64,000 bases of DNA from Dyadobacter sp. MSC1_007 (GTDB lineage Bacteria; Bacteroidota; Bacteroidia; Cytophagales; Spirosomataceae), in NCBI RefSeq assembly GCF_023667495.1, contig NZ_JAMOZL010000005.1, forward strand, positions 310,001 to 374,000, given 5' to 3'. Below, piece by piece: positions 47,909-58,280 of the stretch; position 1 is the stretch's first letter; each line of letters begins with the position of its first letter. A program made the translations under genes and the position numbers. Under the pieces are notes generated by a model. The model was given only the letters and a program-made list of their open reading frames with translations, was not told the origin of the DNA and searched no databases.

Positions 47909-48991
47909 ATGAGAAACTTTATTGGATCAAAAATATTGGCATCCGCTTTTTGCATTTCGGCTTTTTTGAGTTCAGAAAATGCATTGGCACAAAAAACTTT
48001 AAAGGAAGCCTACAAGAACTACTTCCCCGTAGGAGTAGCGGTTTCTCCAAGAGGCCTCACGGGCTCCGACGCGGACCTGATCACGAGCCAGTTCAACAGC
48101 GTTACGCCGGAGAATGCCATGAAAATGGGCCCTATCCACCCCGAGCCAAACCGCTATGCCTGGGAAGGTGCCGATGCGATTGTGGCATTTGCCCAAAAGA
48201 ACGGAATGAAGATTCGCGGGCATACATTATGCTGGCATAACCAGACGCCCAAATGGTTTTTTACCGATTCTTCGGGCAAGCAGGTAAGCCGTGACGTGTT
48301 GCTGGCGCGATTGAAGCAGCATATTGACGACGTTGTCGGCCGTTACAAAGGCAAGCTTTATGCCTGGGACGTAGTCAACGAGGCGGTGCCTGATACGAGT
48401 CAAAGCATTTATAGAAAGTCTAAATTCTATGAGATCATCGGCGAGGATTACATAGAAAAAGCATTTGAATATGCCCATGCCGCTGACCCAAGCGCCAAAT
48501 TGTTTTACAATGATTATAACACGGAAAGCGCCTCGAAAAGAGAGAAGATTTTTCAGTTGGTTAAAAAATTGAAGGCGAAGAATGTACCGATTCACGGCGT
48601 AGGTCTGCAAGGGCATTGGTCTATCTATGAACCTACTGCTGCCGAACTCGAAAAATCCATTACGCAATTTGCAAGCCTGGGACTGGAAGTTCAGATCACC
48701 GAGCTGGATGTTTCGGTGCACCCGAAAGAACATCAACGCCGCGAACACCGGCCGACTGACACGGGGATACTAACGCCGGAAATGACGCAGAAACAGGCAG
48801 CTCAATACAAAATGCTTTTTGATGTTTTCCGAAAACACAAAGGCACGCTTACCGGCGTCACATTCTGGAATGTGTCGGACAAATCGACCTGGCTGGACAA
48901 TTTTCCCGTGCCGGGAAGAAAGGACTATCCGCTTTTATTTGACAAAGAATATAAGCCGAAAGCTGCTTTCAATGATGTAGTTAATTTTTGA
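47909..48991 (+). CDS. GH10 endo-1,4-beta-xylanase
   Basis: A 360-residue exported xylanase (signal peptide ending ENALAQ). The TIM-barrel motifs are complete: NSVTPENAMKMG, GHTLCWHNQTP, acid/base Glu158 in WDVVNEAV, nucleophile Glu265 in QITELDV, and TFWNVSDKSTWL. Size is normal for a single-domain GH10 enzyme. It is the last gene of the HTCS-GH95-GH43-ThuA-CE1 operon, followed by a dyad at 49018-49050. A decayed partial copy of residues about 240-298 lies at 58853-59029. Confidence 0.96.
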   Translation: MRNFIGSKILASAFCISAFLSSENALAQKTLKEAYKNYFPVGVAVSPRGLTGSDADLITSQFNSVTPENAMKMGPIHPEPNRYAWEGADAIVAFAQKNGMKIRGHTLCWHNQTPKWFFTDSSGKQVSRDVLLARLKQHIDDVVGRYKGKLYAWDVVNEAVPDTSQSIYRKSKFYEIIGEDYIEKAFEYAHAADPSAKLFYNDYNTESASKREKIFQLVKKLKAKNVPIHGVGLQGHWSIYEPTAAELEKSITQFASLGLEVQITELDVSVHPKEHQRREHRPTDTGILTPEMTQKQAAQYKMLFDVFRKHKGTLTGVTFWNVSDKSTWLDNFPVPGRKDYPLLFDKEYKPKAAFNDVVNF

Positions 48992-49017
48992 TTTGGTTAT
49001 ATGAGGGTTTGTAGAAT

Positions 49018-49050
49018 TCCATTAGTCAGCATCATGTGTTGACTAATGGA
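49018..49050 (+). terminator. Long inverted repeat behind the GH10 xylanase
   Basis: TCCATTAGTCA (49018-49028) and TGACTAATGGA (49040-49050) form a perfect 11-bp inverted repeat with an 11-nt loop. It begins 27 nt after the xylanase stop. There is no T-run behind it, so it may be a processing or RNA-stabilising hairpin, or an operator for the sigma-factor gene 100 bp downstream. Confidence 0.5.
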
Positions 49051-49151
49051 TACATGACGTGAATATTGAAGCTTAACAATAAATTATTTTTTCATTATAA
49101 AACCAATTGACTAAAATTACATCTTCATCTTGAAATTTTACCTTAACCCTG

Positions 49152-49709
49152 ATGAAGGAACAGCTTCGATATTGGACCGAAAGAATCGCTCTTTTTAGCG
49201 ACCAATCGGCCTACGAGAAACTGTTTTTTCATCTTTATGACTTCCTTTTTGCCTGTGCTTATGCCATTCTGAAAAACAGGGAAACTTCGGAGGAGGTCGT
49301 GCTTGACACTTTTGTTAATCTGTGGCGTAACCGCATGCGGTTGCCGGAAATCCATAATATTCAGGTATATCTGTATGTATCTGTAAAAAATCTTTCCCTT
49401 AAATCCGCTGCCCACGACAACCGCAGGCGTGAAATTAGCTGGGATGATTTTGTGGGTGAAGATGAAGCAGTGGCCACGCCATCCCCGGAGGAACTACTGA
49501 TTTCCAATGAAACTGTGAGGCAGATCGAGCATGCGATTGAAAGCCTGCCGCCCAAATGCAAGGTTATTTTTAAGATGGTGCGGGAGGACGGCCTTAAATA
49601 CAAGGAGATTGCCCGGATCCTGGATATTTCGGTGAAAACCATCGACGCTCAGATGGCTATCGCTACGAAGAAGATCACTGAATCTATTGGTTTTTTACAG
49701 AATCAATAA
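49152..49709 (+). CDS. ECF RNA polymerase sigma-70 factor (FecI-like)
   Basis: A 185-residue ECF sigma factor. Region 2 is at about 20-90 (LFFHLYDFLFACAYAILKNR, EEVVLDTFVNLWRNR) and region 4 at about 120-175 (IEHAIESLPPKCKVIFKMVR, YKEIARILDISVKTIDAQMA). It is the Bacteroidota family-1 type that pairs with a FecR anti-sigma factor and an STN-domain SusC. All three partners follow in order. It should switch on susC2 when SusC2 meets its substrate. Confidence 0.94.
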   Translation: MKEQLRYWTERIALFSDQSAYEKLFFHLYDFLFACAYAILKNRETSEEVVLDTFVNLWRNRMRLPEIHNIQVYLYVSVKNLSLKSAAHDNRRREISWDDFVGEDEAVATPSPEELLISNETVRQIEHAIESLPPKCKVIFKMVREDGLKYKEIARILDISVKTIDAQMAIATKKITESIGFLQNQ

Positions 49710-49794
49710 ATTTCAAAAAAACTTTCCCGCCGCTTAGGGGATTCTTCCCACTTCATGGATCCTTAGTTCAGAAGTCCTATCTGAACTGACACCA

Positions 49795-50928
49795 ATGACA
49801 AACGATCAAGTCTGGAAGCTGATTGCACGAAAGCTCGCCGGAGAAGCCACTGAAGATGAATTAACAGCACTGGATGGTCATCTGAAAAATGACCCTGAGC
49901 TTGCACATAAAGTCGAATTATATAGCTTTTATTTTCATCAGCCCCAATCCGCCCAAAAAAACACAGACGAGAAAACCAGGGCGTGGGAAAACCTCCGGCA
50001 AAAGCTGGGAGAGCAGTTTCCTGAAAGAAATTCCGACAGCCCGTCCACACCACTTAAGCCTTTCGTTTTTACATATGCACGACATGGAAGATGGTTGTCC
50101 ATCGCGGCCAGCGTCCTGCTGGTAGCCGCCTCGGCAATTTATTATACCGGATGGAACAAAAAAGATGACCTCGCGGGAGTTTCCACGGAAAGAAAGCAAG
50201 AGAATATTCTGATACAAACGGAACCGGGGAAACGCCTGAAAAAAGTACTGCCCGATGGTACCTCGGTGTGGCTTAATGGTGAAAGTAGCGTGACTTACAA
50301 CAGCGATTTCGGAAAATACAAAAGAGAGATCATACTCGTCGGAGAAGCATTTTTTGACGTGGCACACAATGCCGAGGTGCCTCTTACGGTGCATGCCGAA
50401 GGTGTAAACATACTTGTTAAGGGCACTGCGTTTAATGTAAGGAGTTACCCCGAAAGCGGTAAAGTCGAGACATCGCTGATCCGCGGATCCGTGGAGCTTA
50501 CCGACCAGGCCCGGCCCGACCAAAAAATACAGTTAAAGCCAAATGAAAAAATAACGATAGACCTTGACAATCCCGAAACGGATCCGACATTAAGCCGCGT
50601 GACCTTGGAAAGGACAAAGGAGCCTGTTTTGAAGGCTAAGGCACATTACCGGATCGAAGCATTAAAACAAAGTTCACTGGCAAACGTGATACCGGAAGTA
50701 TCATGGGTCAACAACGTGCTGGTGTTTGACAACGAACCTTTTGGGGACGTGATCGACAAGATGGAAAAGTGGTATAATGTCGATATTCAGATTAATGATC
50801 AGGAATTAAAGCAAAGGAAATTTTCCGGGGTATTTAATAATGAAGGCATCGTGGAAGCTCTTCAGGCATTGCAGCTTATCATCCCCTTTCAATTTGAACA
50901 AAACGGAAAAACCATAATCATTAAGTAA
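49795..50928 (+). CDS. FecR-family anti-sigma factor
   Basis: A 377-residue inner-membrane protein. The N-terminal cytoplasmic segment (about 1-85) binds the sigma factor. One TM helix follows (LSIAASVLLVAASAIYYTGW, about 102-121), then the periplasmic FecR domain (PGKRLKKVLPDGTSVWLNGE, VGEAFFDVAHNAEVPL, GTAFNVRSYPE) and a C-terminal DUF4974-type domain (FDNEPFGDVIDKMEKWYNVD) that is STN-like. It transmits the substrate-bound state of SusC2 to the sigma factor. Confidence 0.94.
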   Translation: MTNDQVWKLIARKLAGEATEDELTALDGHLKNDPELAHKVELYSFYFHQPQSAQKNTDEKTRAWENLRQKLGEQFPERNSDSPSTPLKPFVFTYARHGRWLSIAASVLLVAASAIYYTGWNKKDDLAGVSTERKQENILIQTEPGKRLKKVLPDGTSVWLNGESSVTYNSDFGKYKREIILVGEAFFDVAHNAEVPLTVHAEGVNILVKGTAFNVRSYPESGKVETSLIRGSVELTDQARPDQKIQLKPNEKITIDLDNPETDPTLSRVTLERTKEPVLKAKAHYRIEALKQSSLANVIPEVSWVNNVLVFDNEPFGDVIDKMEKWYNVDIQINDQELKQRKFSGVFNNEGIVEALQALQLIIPFQFEQNGKTIIIK

Positions 50929-50976
50929 CCTAAACCCTAACCTATGGCTCAACTCTGACTCACTTTTTGCACAAAA

Positions 50977-51000
50977 AAAGAGATGCGCTAACATCTCTTT
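50977..51000. terminator. Hairpin between FecR and SusC2
   Basis: AAAGAGATG (50977-50985) and CATCTCTTT (50992-51000) form a 9-bp perfect stem with a 6-nt loop. Its position fits a terminator ending the sigma/anti-sigma transcript, leaving susC2 to its own, probably sigma-dependent, promoter at 51001-51085. Confidence 0.6.
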
Positions 51001-51085
51001 CATTGCTTACTCATTTCAAAAACGATACAATACTTCTTTGAGCGGACGTCTGTATCATTTATTAAACTTTAAGTACTGTAAAATT

Positions 51086-54000
51086 ATGAAAAAAATGATT
51101 GTGTCCCAATCGTTATGGGATAACCATGCCAAATTTCGCAAACTGCTCATTGTCATGAAATTAACTACAATACTGTCGATTGTAGTTTGTTTGCAAGTCT
51201 CTGCAATAGGCTACGGACAAAACAAGGTCAGCATTAAAGCTAAAAATATAGAACTGAAGCAACTGTTTTCAATGCTTCAGAGGCAAACCGATTTTCGCTT
51301 TCTGTATGAGGATGCGAAGTTGCCTAAGAATGCCCGGGTAGATGTGGAAGTTGAAAACCAATCCATTCAGCAGGTATTGGACAATGCGTTGAAAAACAGC
51401 GCGCTCTACTATAAAATCCTCAATAATAACCTGGTCGTCATCAGCTCTGCGAGCCAGACGATCCTGCCAGATTTATTAAAAGGAGAAATCCGAAACGAAA
51501 CGGGCGGCCCACTGCCGGGGGCGAGTATACGTATCAAAGGCAGTACCTCCGGAACGACCACCGATGCGGACGGCAAGTTTTCTATTGAGGTAACCGAAAA
51601 TTCAATCCTCGTCATTTCTTTTATAGGTTACATTACGCAGGAAGTGAAAGCGCCTGGTTCGGGCCAGATCCGGATCAGTCTGGTGCCCGGCGACAAGAAT
51701 TTGAATGAGGTCGTTGTGGTTGGATTTGGTGTTCAGAAAAAGGCAAACCTGACCGGTGCAGTGGATGCTGTAACGGCTCAGCAGCTCGAAAGCCGGCCTC
51801 TCACAAGTCTTGGGGCAGGATTACAGGGACTTATTCCAAACCTTAATATCGCATTAAGTAACGGACGTGCTACTACTGCGGCCAGTTTCAACATCCGCGG
51901 TTTTACGAGCATTAATGGCGGCGAGCCGTTGATACTGGTCGATAACGTGCCTTTCACCATGAACGAAATCGCATTGTTCAATCCCAACGACATTGAAACG
52001 GTATCGGTTTTGAAGGATGCCGCAGCCGCAGCCATTTACGGCGCCCGGGCTGCATTTGGAGTGGTTTTGATCACCACCAAAACGGCCAAGGGAAACAAAA
52101 TGAACGTAAGCCTGAATGCCAATATGGCTTTTAGAACGGTAGGGAAATTGCCTCAGCTGGTAACTGATCCGAACCTTGTCATGCAATACAAGCACGATGC
52201 GGCGGTGCCTCTTTACAACCTGTACCCGGATGCAGCACGTGTGTATGCGAAAGAGCGGTCGGCCAATCCCTCCTTGCCAGCCGTCATTCAGGACCCTACC
52301 AATGCGGCCAACTGGGCCTATTATGGCGCCACCGATTGGATGAAAGAGGCATATCTGAACAGCGCGCCTACATATAATACTAATTTGAGCCTATCGAAAA
52401 AGTCGGACAAGGTAAGCTACTATTTTTCAGGTGATTATTACAGGCAAGATGGGATGCTGCGCTACGGGAACGACATTTATAACCGCTACAATGCACGCGG
52501 GAAAGTGGATTTGAACGCAACCCGCTGGCTTACGTTTTCCAACAATACCCTGCTCACGGGAAGCAACTACGACACGCCGGTATTTATAAATGGTGATTTT
52601 TTCTGGAATGTAAACAGGACCAGCTCGCTGGATGTACCCAAAAACCCCGATGGCAGCTGGACATCCGCCGGAGCCGGTTTATTGGGCAGGTTATCGGAAG
52701 GTGGAAGGGCCGTAACTAAAACCAATGATTTTCAGACGACTTTTTCTTTTAATGCGGCATTGATCAAAGACGTGTGGGATGTGAAGGGCGAGGCCACTTT
52801 CAGGCGAGGGGCATCGCTTACCAACTCATTTGATATCCCGATTGGATACAAAACAGGGCCTAACAACCCGGTGGGATTTGCGGGTAGCACCACCACCTGG
52901 GCACAGAACAGCAGCACCAATACCAATTATACTGTATATAATTTCTATACTGATTTCCATAAAAATATAGGCAGCCACTTCATTCAGGGGCTTGTTGGTT
53001 ATAATCAGGAATACCGGATCGCTAAAACCTATACTGCGCGACGCAATAATCTCATTGCCAATGCGCTGCCATCGATCGGATTGAGCACGGGCACGATGCA
53101 GGTGTCGGAGAATATCGGTGATTATGCGCTTCGCGGCCTGTTTTACAGGTTGGCCTATAATTTCAAAAGCAAATACCTGCTGGAATTAAACGGCAGGTAC
53201 GACGGCACATCGCGGTTTCCTGAAAACAAAAGATGGGGCTTTTTCCCGTCGGCTTCTGCGGGCTGGATGATATCGGAAGAGCAGTTTTTTAACCCGATCA
53301 GAAACAGCTTGAAACTGAACCTGTTTAAAATAAGGGGCTCGTATGGCTCTTTGGGGAACCAGAGTGCAGTAGGAAACTACGATTACATTCCCACAATGAG
53401 CAGCACCCAGGTGGGGCAGATACTGGGAACGGGACGTCCGGTGACTGTAAATGCGCCCGGCGCAGTTTCCGACAATTTCAGCTGGGAAACGATATCAACG
53501 CTTAATATGGGCGTAGATATGGCCTTTTTTAGCAACAGGCTCGAATTCAATTTCGATAAATACACCCGTTATACCCGGGATATGCTCATTGCCGGCAAGA
53601 CACTTCCGGCAGTTTTCGGCACCGGCGTCCCTCGCGTCAATGCAGGCGATCTGAAAACCAACGGTTGGGAACTCCGGTTGAACTGGCGGGATAAAGGAGA
53701 ACTTGCGGGATCGCCGTTTTTTTACAACGTCAATTTATCGCTTGCCGACAATCAGACTAAAATTACAAGGTTCGACAATCCTACCAGGCTACTCAGCAAT
53801 TATTATGTAGGGCAGGAGATCGGTGAAATCTGGGGAGCCGAAATCGATGGTTTTTTTCAGAATGACGAAGAGTTGAAAAACCATCCGAACCAGCGCGCAA
53901 TGGGTACCGACGATCAGTCATACCAGTTTTTTGTAGGGGACCCGAAATTCAAAGACCGCAACAACGACGGAATCGTCGACAAGGGAAACAGTACTGTGGA

Positions 54001-54529
54001 TAATCCAGGAGACTTGTATAAAGTGGGCAACAGCAGCCCGCGCCTGTCTTATGGTGTTGATCTGTCGGGAGGATGGAAAGGATTCGACATCAGGGCATTT
54101 CTGCAAGGAATCGGAAAGCGTGACTGGTATCCGGGCGGCTCTAATATCTACTTCTGGGGAGTCTTTTCTCAGCCCTGGACAAACGTGACCGTACAGAATA
54201 TGGATCATTGGACACCTGAAAACCGCAATGCTTATTTTCCTGCCCTGCGTGCCTATGCTGCCGAAGACAATATGGAGCAATTGGGTATTCCAAACAAAAA
54301 GTATATGCAAAATGCCGCTTACGCCCGCTTGAAAAACCTTACGCTTGGTTATACCCTGCCACAAAGTTTGCTCAGGAAGGCCGGATTGGATAAAGTCCGT
54401 TTTTACTTCAGTGTAGAAAACCTTTTTGAGATTTCCCATCTCAAAGTTAACCTGGATCCCGAATCATTTGGAAGTGCGGCATATCCGTTCCAACGCACTT
54501 ATTCCTGCGGGTTGAATTTTAATTTTTAA
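51086..54529 (+). CDS. SusC/RagA-family TonB-linked transporter with STN domain
   Basis: A protein of about 1,147 residues. A signal sequence (about 25-45; ILSIVVCLQVSAIGYGQ) is followed by an STN (secretin/TonB short N-terminal) domain (about 48-105; ELKQLFSMLQRQTDFRFLYE). It continues with a carboxypeptidase-regulatory-like domain (GASIRIKGSTSGTTTDADGK), TonB-box-like NEVVVVGFGVQKK, the plug (SFNIRGFTSINGG) and the barrel. The STN domain is what signals to FecR, matching the FecI/FecR pair upstream. The start at 51086 (MKKMIVSQSLWDN) is preferred to the frame start at 51038. SusD2 starts 2 nt after the stop. Confidence 0.95.
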   Translation: MKKMIVSQSLWDNHAKFRKLLIVMKLTTILSIVVCLQVSAIGYGQNKVSIKAKNIELKQLFSMLQRQTDFRFLYEDAKLPKNARVDVEVENQSIQQVLDNALKNSALYYKILNNNLVVISSASQTILPDLLKGEIRNETGGPLPGASIRIKGSTSGTTTDADGKFSIEVTENSILVISFIGYITQEVKAPGSGQIRISLVPGDKNLNEVVVVGFGVQKKANLTGAVDAVTAQQLESRPLTSLGAGLQGLIPNLNIALSNGRATTAASFNIRGFTSINGGEPLILVDNVPFTMNEIALFNPNDIETVSVLKDAAAAAIYGARAAFGVVLITTKTAKGNKMNVSLNANMAFRTVGKLPQLVTDPNLVMQYKHDAAVPLYNLYPDAARVYAKERSANPSLPAVIQDPTNAANWAYYGATDWMKEAYLNSAPTYNTNLSLSKKSDKVSYYFSGDYYRQDGMLRYGNDIYNRYNARGKVDLNATRWLTFSNNTLLTGSNYDTPVFINGDFFWNVNRTSSLDVPKNPDGSWTSAGAGLLGRLSEGGRAVTKTNDFQTTFSFNAALIKDVWDVKGEATFRRGASLTNSFDIPIGYKTGPNNPVGFAGSTTTWAQNSSTNTNYTVYNFYTDFHKNIGSHFIQGLVGYNQEYRIAKTYTARRNNLIANALPSIGLSTGTMQVSENIGDYALRGLFYRLAYNFKSKYLLELNGRYDGTSRFPENKRWGFFPSASAGWMISEEQFFNPIRNSLKLNLFKIRGSYGSLGNQSAVGNYDYIPTMSSTQVGQILGTGRPVTVNAPGAVSDNFSWETISTLNMGVDMAFFSNRLEFNFDKYTRYTRDMLIAGKTLPAVFGTGVPRVNAGDLKTNGWELRLNWRDKGELAGSPFFYNVNLSLADNQTKITRFDNPTRLLSNYYVGQEIGEIWGAEIDGFFQNDEELKNHPNQRAMGTDDQSYQFFVGDPKFKDRNNDGIVDKGNSTVDNPGDLYKVGNSSPRLSYGVDLSGGWKGFDIRAFLQGIGKRDWYPGGSNIYFWGVFSQPWTNVTVQNMDHWTPENRNAYFPALRAYAAEDNMEQLGIPNKKYMQNAAYARLKNLTLGYTLPQSLLRKAGLDKVRFYFSVENLFEISHLKVNLDPESFGSAAYPFQRTYSCGLNFNF

Positions 54530-54531
54530 CA

Positions 54532-56340
54532 ATGAAATTCCTTACTGAAATGAAAGTAATCCAATATGTTACAATCCTGACGGGCTTTTTCCTATTGTTG
54601 TCCTGTGACGATGATTTTCTTCAGCGAAACCCGCAAACGACTATTACAAAGGAAGAATTCTTCAATACGCCTGCTGATCTTGAAACCTACACCAACGGCC
54701 TTTATGGAAGTCTGGGTGCCAGCTGGGAGGATTTGTATTCCGACAATATCTCCATTAATACCGGTGGAAATGAAACGGATAACCTCATCCGTGGCGGTGT
54801 CACACCGGGTAATGTGGGAGGCTGGAACACGTGGGGCGAGCTTCGGCGCATTAATTACATGCTCGACAACACGTCGAAGACCACTGGAGACGCATCGGTG
54901 ATCAACCATTACATAGGTGTTGCCCGGTTTTTTCGGGCCCTGTTTTACTACCGGATGGTAAAACGATACGGAGATGTGCCCTGGTACTCACATGTAATGG
55001 GAACCAATGACGAAGATATGCTCTATAAGGCAAAGGATCCAAGAGTACTTGTCGTTGACTCTGTCATGAGTGACCTTGAGTTCGCGGCAGCCAATGTCTT
55101 ACCCGCACGTACCAACAAGACGCTGATCACCAAATGGGCGGCGCTTACGTTGTTATCAAGAGTTGCGCTGCATGAAGGCACTTACAGAAAATATCACGAT
55201 GAATTGGGTTTAAAAGCCACAGCGCCCCGATTTTTGGAACGGGCTGTATCTGCGTCCCAAAAAATTATGGATGAAGGTGGTTTTGAGATCCATAACACCG
55301 GCAATGGCGCCGTGGATTTCCGTACTTTATTTTCAAGCAATAATCTATTGGCGAATAAAGAGGTAATATTTCTTCAGAAAAACAGCAAGGACGACGGAGT
55401 CGCCAATAACACCCACGTCGTGCTCGACTGGCAATGGGCATTGAGCGGCAGCCTGGCCAACGAATTTCTGATGAGCGACGGCACCGCATTTACCTCACAG
55501 GCCGGATACGACAAGAAAACGTTCACAGAAGTGTTTCGTAACCGCGATCCGCGGATGGCAGAAACGATCATGCCTCCCGGATTCTCCAGTGTGCCGACTG
55601 CCAATACACCTTATGTGATCAAGCCTAGCTTCGGCGGGTATCTTCAATTGAAATTTTACCCGCGCGATCCTGCGCTGAGAGGAGGTTGGGGCCTTAATTA
55701 TACGGACCTGCCCATTTTCCGTTATGCCGAAGTGCTGTTGGTCCATGCAGAGGCAAAGGCTGAATTGGGTACCATTGCACAAAGCGATCTGGACAAAACA
55801 ATCAACCTGTTAAGACGTCGTGTCAAGATGCCTGACCTGAACCTGTCGGCAGCAAATGCGTCACCTGATCCTTATTTGGCTTCGCGTTATCCTGCGGTAA
55901 CGGGGGCTGGAAAAGGAGTGATACTGGAAATACGTCGCGAGCGGCGGAGCGAAATGGCCTGTGAGGGACTGCGCTTCGATGACCTTTATCGCTGGAAGAG
56001 CGGTGCGCTGCTCGGCCAGGATTCCAGGGGAATCTATGTGCCTTCGCTTGGAGGCATAGACGTTACCGGGGATGGTGTCGAAGATATTGCTATTTTGAAA
56101 GCAGTGGGCGACGAAGCCCCGCTGGCGGGGTTGCCTGCTGACGTGAAGGCCAAAATTGTCAGATATTACCTTTCGGATGGTAGTTTTTACCTCTCGAACA
56201 CGACTTCCGGCAACATCATGTTTGGCCGTGACAAGCAGCAGCCGCGAAATTTCATTGAATCGAAATACTACTATTTCCCGATTCCATTAGAACAAACGAT
56301 TCTCAACAAAAACTTAAAACAATCCACAGGATGGGAATGA
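54532..56340 (+). CDS. SusD/RagB-family lipoprotein
   Basis: A 602-residue surface lipoprotein with lipobox FLLLSC (Cys about 25). SusD signatures: VARFFRALFYYRMVKRYGDV, FRYAEVLLVHAEAKAELG and LEIRRERRSEMACEGLRFDD. It forms the second SusCD complex. It ends overlapping the first phosphoesterase gene by an ATGA-type junction (56337-56340), so the phosphoesterases belong to the same transcript and probably act on the imported ligand or in sensing it. Confidence 0.94.
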   Translation: MKFLTEMKVIQYVTILTGFFLLLSCDDDFLQRNPQTTITKEEFFNTPADLETYTNGLYGSLGASWEDLYSDNISINTGGNETDNLIRGGVTPGNVGGWNTWGELRRINYMLDNTSKTTGDASVINHYIGVARFFRALFYYRMVKRYGDVPWYSHVMGTNDEDMLYKAKDPRVLVVDSVMSDLEFAAANVLPARTNKTLITKWAALTLLSRVALHEGTYRKYHDELGLKATAPRFLERAVSASQKIMDEGGFEIHNTGNGAVDFRTLFSSNNLLANKEVIFLQKNSKDDGVANNTHVVLDWQWALSGSLANEFLMSDGTAFTSQAGYDKKTFTEVFRNRDPRMAETIMPPGFSSVPTANTPYVIKPSFGGYLQLKFYPRDPALRGGWGLNYTDLPIFRYAEVLLVHAEAKAELGTIAQSDLDKTINLLRRRVKMPDLNLSAANASPDPYLASRYPAVTGAGKGVILEIRRERRSEMACEGLRFDDLYRWKSGALLGQDSRGIYVPSLGGIDVTGDGVEDIAILKAVGDEAPLAGLPADVKAKIVRYYLSDGSFYLSNTTSGNIMFGRDKQQPRNFIESKYYYFPIPLEQTILNKNLKQSTGWE

Positions 56341-57251
56341 AAATGAGGAGGCGAAATTTTTTGAATAACATACCCTTTGCCATTTCTGCAATTGCGGCCG
56401 GAGATCAACTGTCTTTTTCGAAGGATGAAAAGAAGCATCATGCGCGGAAAAAACTGGCACTTACTGTGGCACATATCACGGACGTCCACATCCGGCCGGA
56501 GCTAAATATTCCGCAACGTTTCACGCAATGTCTGGAAGAAATCAAGAAAAAGAAGGTTGATTTTTTTCTGAACGGGGGCGATACGATACATGCCGCCGAC
56601 TATGGTGACATTACCAGGGAGCGGGTATTGGAGCAATGGAAGGCCTGGGACGAATGTGTACAACAACTAAAAGGTTATGAGGTCCACAGTTGCATCGGGA
56701 ACCATGACCCCTGGTGGGCTGCTCCTTCGAAAGACGATAAAATGTACGGCGTGCCGTATGTTGTACAACGCGCGGGCATGCCGAACCGGTATTATAGTTT
56801 CACCAAAGAAAACTGGCATTTTATAGTGCTGGATGGAAATAATAAGAGCATTTCCCTGGACCAGGAGCAAATGGAGTGGCTGAAAAAAGAGTTGGAAAAC
56901 ACGCCGTCGGGCACCTATGTGCTGCTGATGTCGCATTATCCTATACTGACGGTCACCGGTTCCTGGGAAGGTGGCCAGCATAAGGACCACGTGGCATTGA
57001 GGCAGCTGTTTTATCAACACAAAGATAAGGTAAGGGTTTGCCTAAGCGGGCATCAGCATTTGCTGGACAGGGCTTGGTATAACGGTGTTGATTATTTCTG
57101 TAACGGCGCTATGAGTGGGTTTTGGTGGGACAAAGGCGACGCAAAATCTGCCAGACCATCGTATTACCAGGAAACACCTCCGGGATATGCCATTCTGAAA
57201 CTATATGAAGACGGAAGTGTGGAGAACGAGTATTTTATTCATAAATATTGA
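56337..57251 (+). CDS. Tat-exported calcineurin-like metallophosphoesterase
   Basis: A protein of about 304 residues. The MRRRNFLNN start with an Ala-rich stretch is a short twin-arginine signal. The metal-binding motifs of the family are complete: DVHI, NGGDTIH, GNHDPWW, MSHYP and SGHQHLL. It should be a periplasmic di-metal phosphatase or phosphodiesterase. Several ATGs cluster at the start (56331, 56337, 56343). The one at 56337 overlaps the SusD2 stop as ATGA, so coupling is likely. The neighbour is a second phosphoesterase of the same fold. Confidence 0.92.
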   Translation: MKMRRRNFLNNIPFAISAIAAGDQLSFSKDEKKHHARKKLALTVAHITDVHIRPELNIPQRFTQCLEEIKKKKVDFFLNGGDTIHAADYGDITRERVLEQWKAWDECVQQLKGYEVHSCIGNHDPWWAAPSKDDKMYGVPYVVQRAGMPNRYYSFTKENWHFIVLDGNNKSISLDQEQMEWLKKELENTPSGTYVLLMSHYPILTVTGSWEGGQHKDHVALRQLFYQHKDKVRVCLSGHQHLLDRAWYNGVDYFCNGAMSGFWWDKGDAKSARPSYYQETPPGYAILKLYEDGSVENEYFIHKY

Positions 57252-57266
57252 TATGTGGAAAATGTT

Positions 57267-58238
57267 ATGAAACGCCGATCATTTCTTCAGGCTGCCTCGT
57301 TATCACCGCTTTCGCTCCAAGGGCTAAGTGCTGCTGTGAAACCGAAAGAGCTTATCCGCTTCGGTATTTGTGCCGACCTGCACCACGATCTGATACCCGA
57401 TGCGAAAACCCGGCTCGCTTCTTTTGTGGCCGCAATGAACCAGCAAAAAGCTGATTTTATCATTCAGCTGGGAGATTTTTGTATGCCAAAGAATGAAAAC
57501 CGGCCGTTACTGGACGTTTGGGACAAGTTCTCCGGACCCAAATACCACGTTATCGGCAATCACGACACGGATGGGGGCTTTAACCACCAGCAGGTAATTG
57601 ATTTTTGGAATGTGAAAAGCCCTTACTACTCTTTTGACGCGGGTAACCATCATTTTGTCGTTCTAAACGGAAATGAAAAAAATCCAACGGGCAATACACC
57701 AGGCTACCCCAGGTACATAGGCGCTAGTCAAAGACAATGGCTCGCCAAGGATCTAGCAGACACTAAGCTTCCTGTGATCGTTTTTTGCCACCAGGGAATC
57801 GACAATGATTCGGGAGGCATCGAAGAAGGAGTAGCGATCCGGTATATCTTCGAGCAGGCCAACCGCAATGCGGGTTATCCGAAGGTGAAAATGGTATTCA
57901 GCGGACACCATCACCAGGACTACTATAATGAGATCAATGGTATACACTATGTTCAGATCAATAGCATGTCATATTACTGGGCAGGGGAGAAAAAGAATAC
58001 TTCGGCTTATGACGCGGAACTTGTAAAAAAGTACCCTCATCTCAGGTCAATGCTGCGGTATAAAGAGCCGCTTTGGGCTACGGTGACGATTTTTTCAGAC
58101 GGCAAGACTGAAATTAAAGGAATGCATTCGGAATTTTTGGACATGACCCCAAAAGAAGTGAGTTTGACTGAAGCGGAAAGCATCTATCCGGTGGTAGCAG
58201 TGGTTTCCGACAGGTATTTTAAGCTACATAAGGGATGA
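57267..58238 (+). CDS. Second Tat-exported calcineurin-like metallophosphoesterase
   Basis: A protein of about 323 residues starting MKRRSFLQAASL, a twin-arginine signal. Motifs: ADLHHD, QLGDFCM, GNHDTDGG, FCHQGI and SGHHHQDYY. The first motif is DLH instead of the commoner DxH with a downstream Asp variation, still compatible with metal binding. It differs clearly from its neighbour, so this is not a recent tandem duplication. It is the last gene of the susC2 transcript, 42 nt before a strong terminator. The substrate is unknown. Confidence 0.92.
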   Translation: MKRRSFLQAASLSPLSLQGLSAAVKPKELIRFGICADLHHDLIPDAKTRLASFVAAMNQQKADFIIQLGDFCMPKNENRPLLDVWDKFSGPKYHVIGNHDTDGGFNHQQVIDFWNVKSPYYSFDAGNHHFVVLNGNEKNPTGNTPGYPRYIGASQRQWLAKDLADTKLPVIVFCHQGIDNDSGGIEEGVAIRYIFEQANRNAGYPKVKMVFSGHHHQDYYNEINGIHYVQINSMSYYWAGEKKNTSAYDAELVKKYPHLRSMLRYKEPLWATVTIFSDGKTEIKGMHSEFLDMTPKEVSLTEAESIYPVVAVVSDRYFKLHKG

Positions 58239-58280
58239 AGGCGCTATAAAAGCCTGGCCAAAAACAGCGGTAATTGTAGT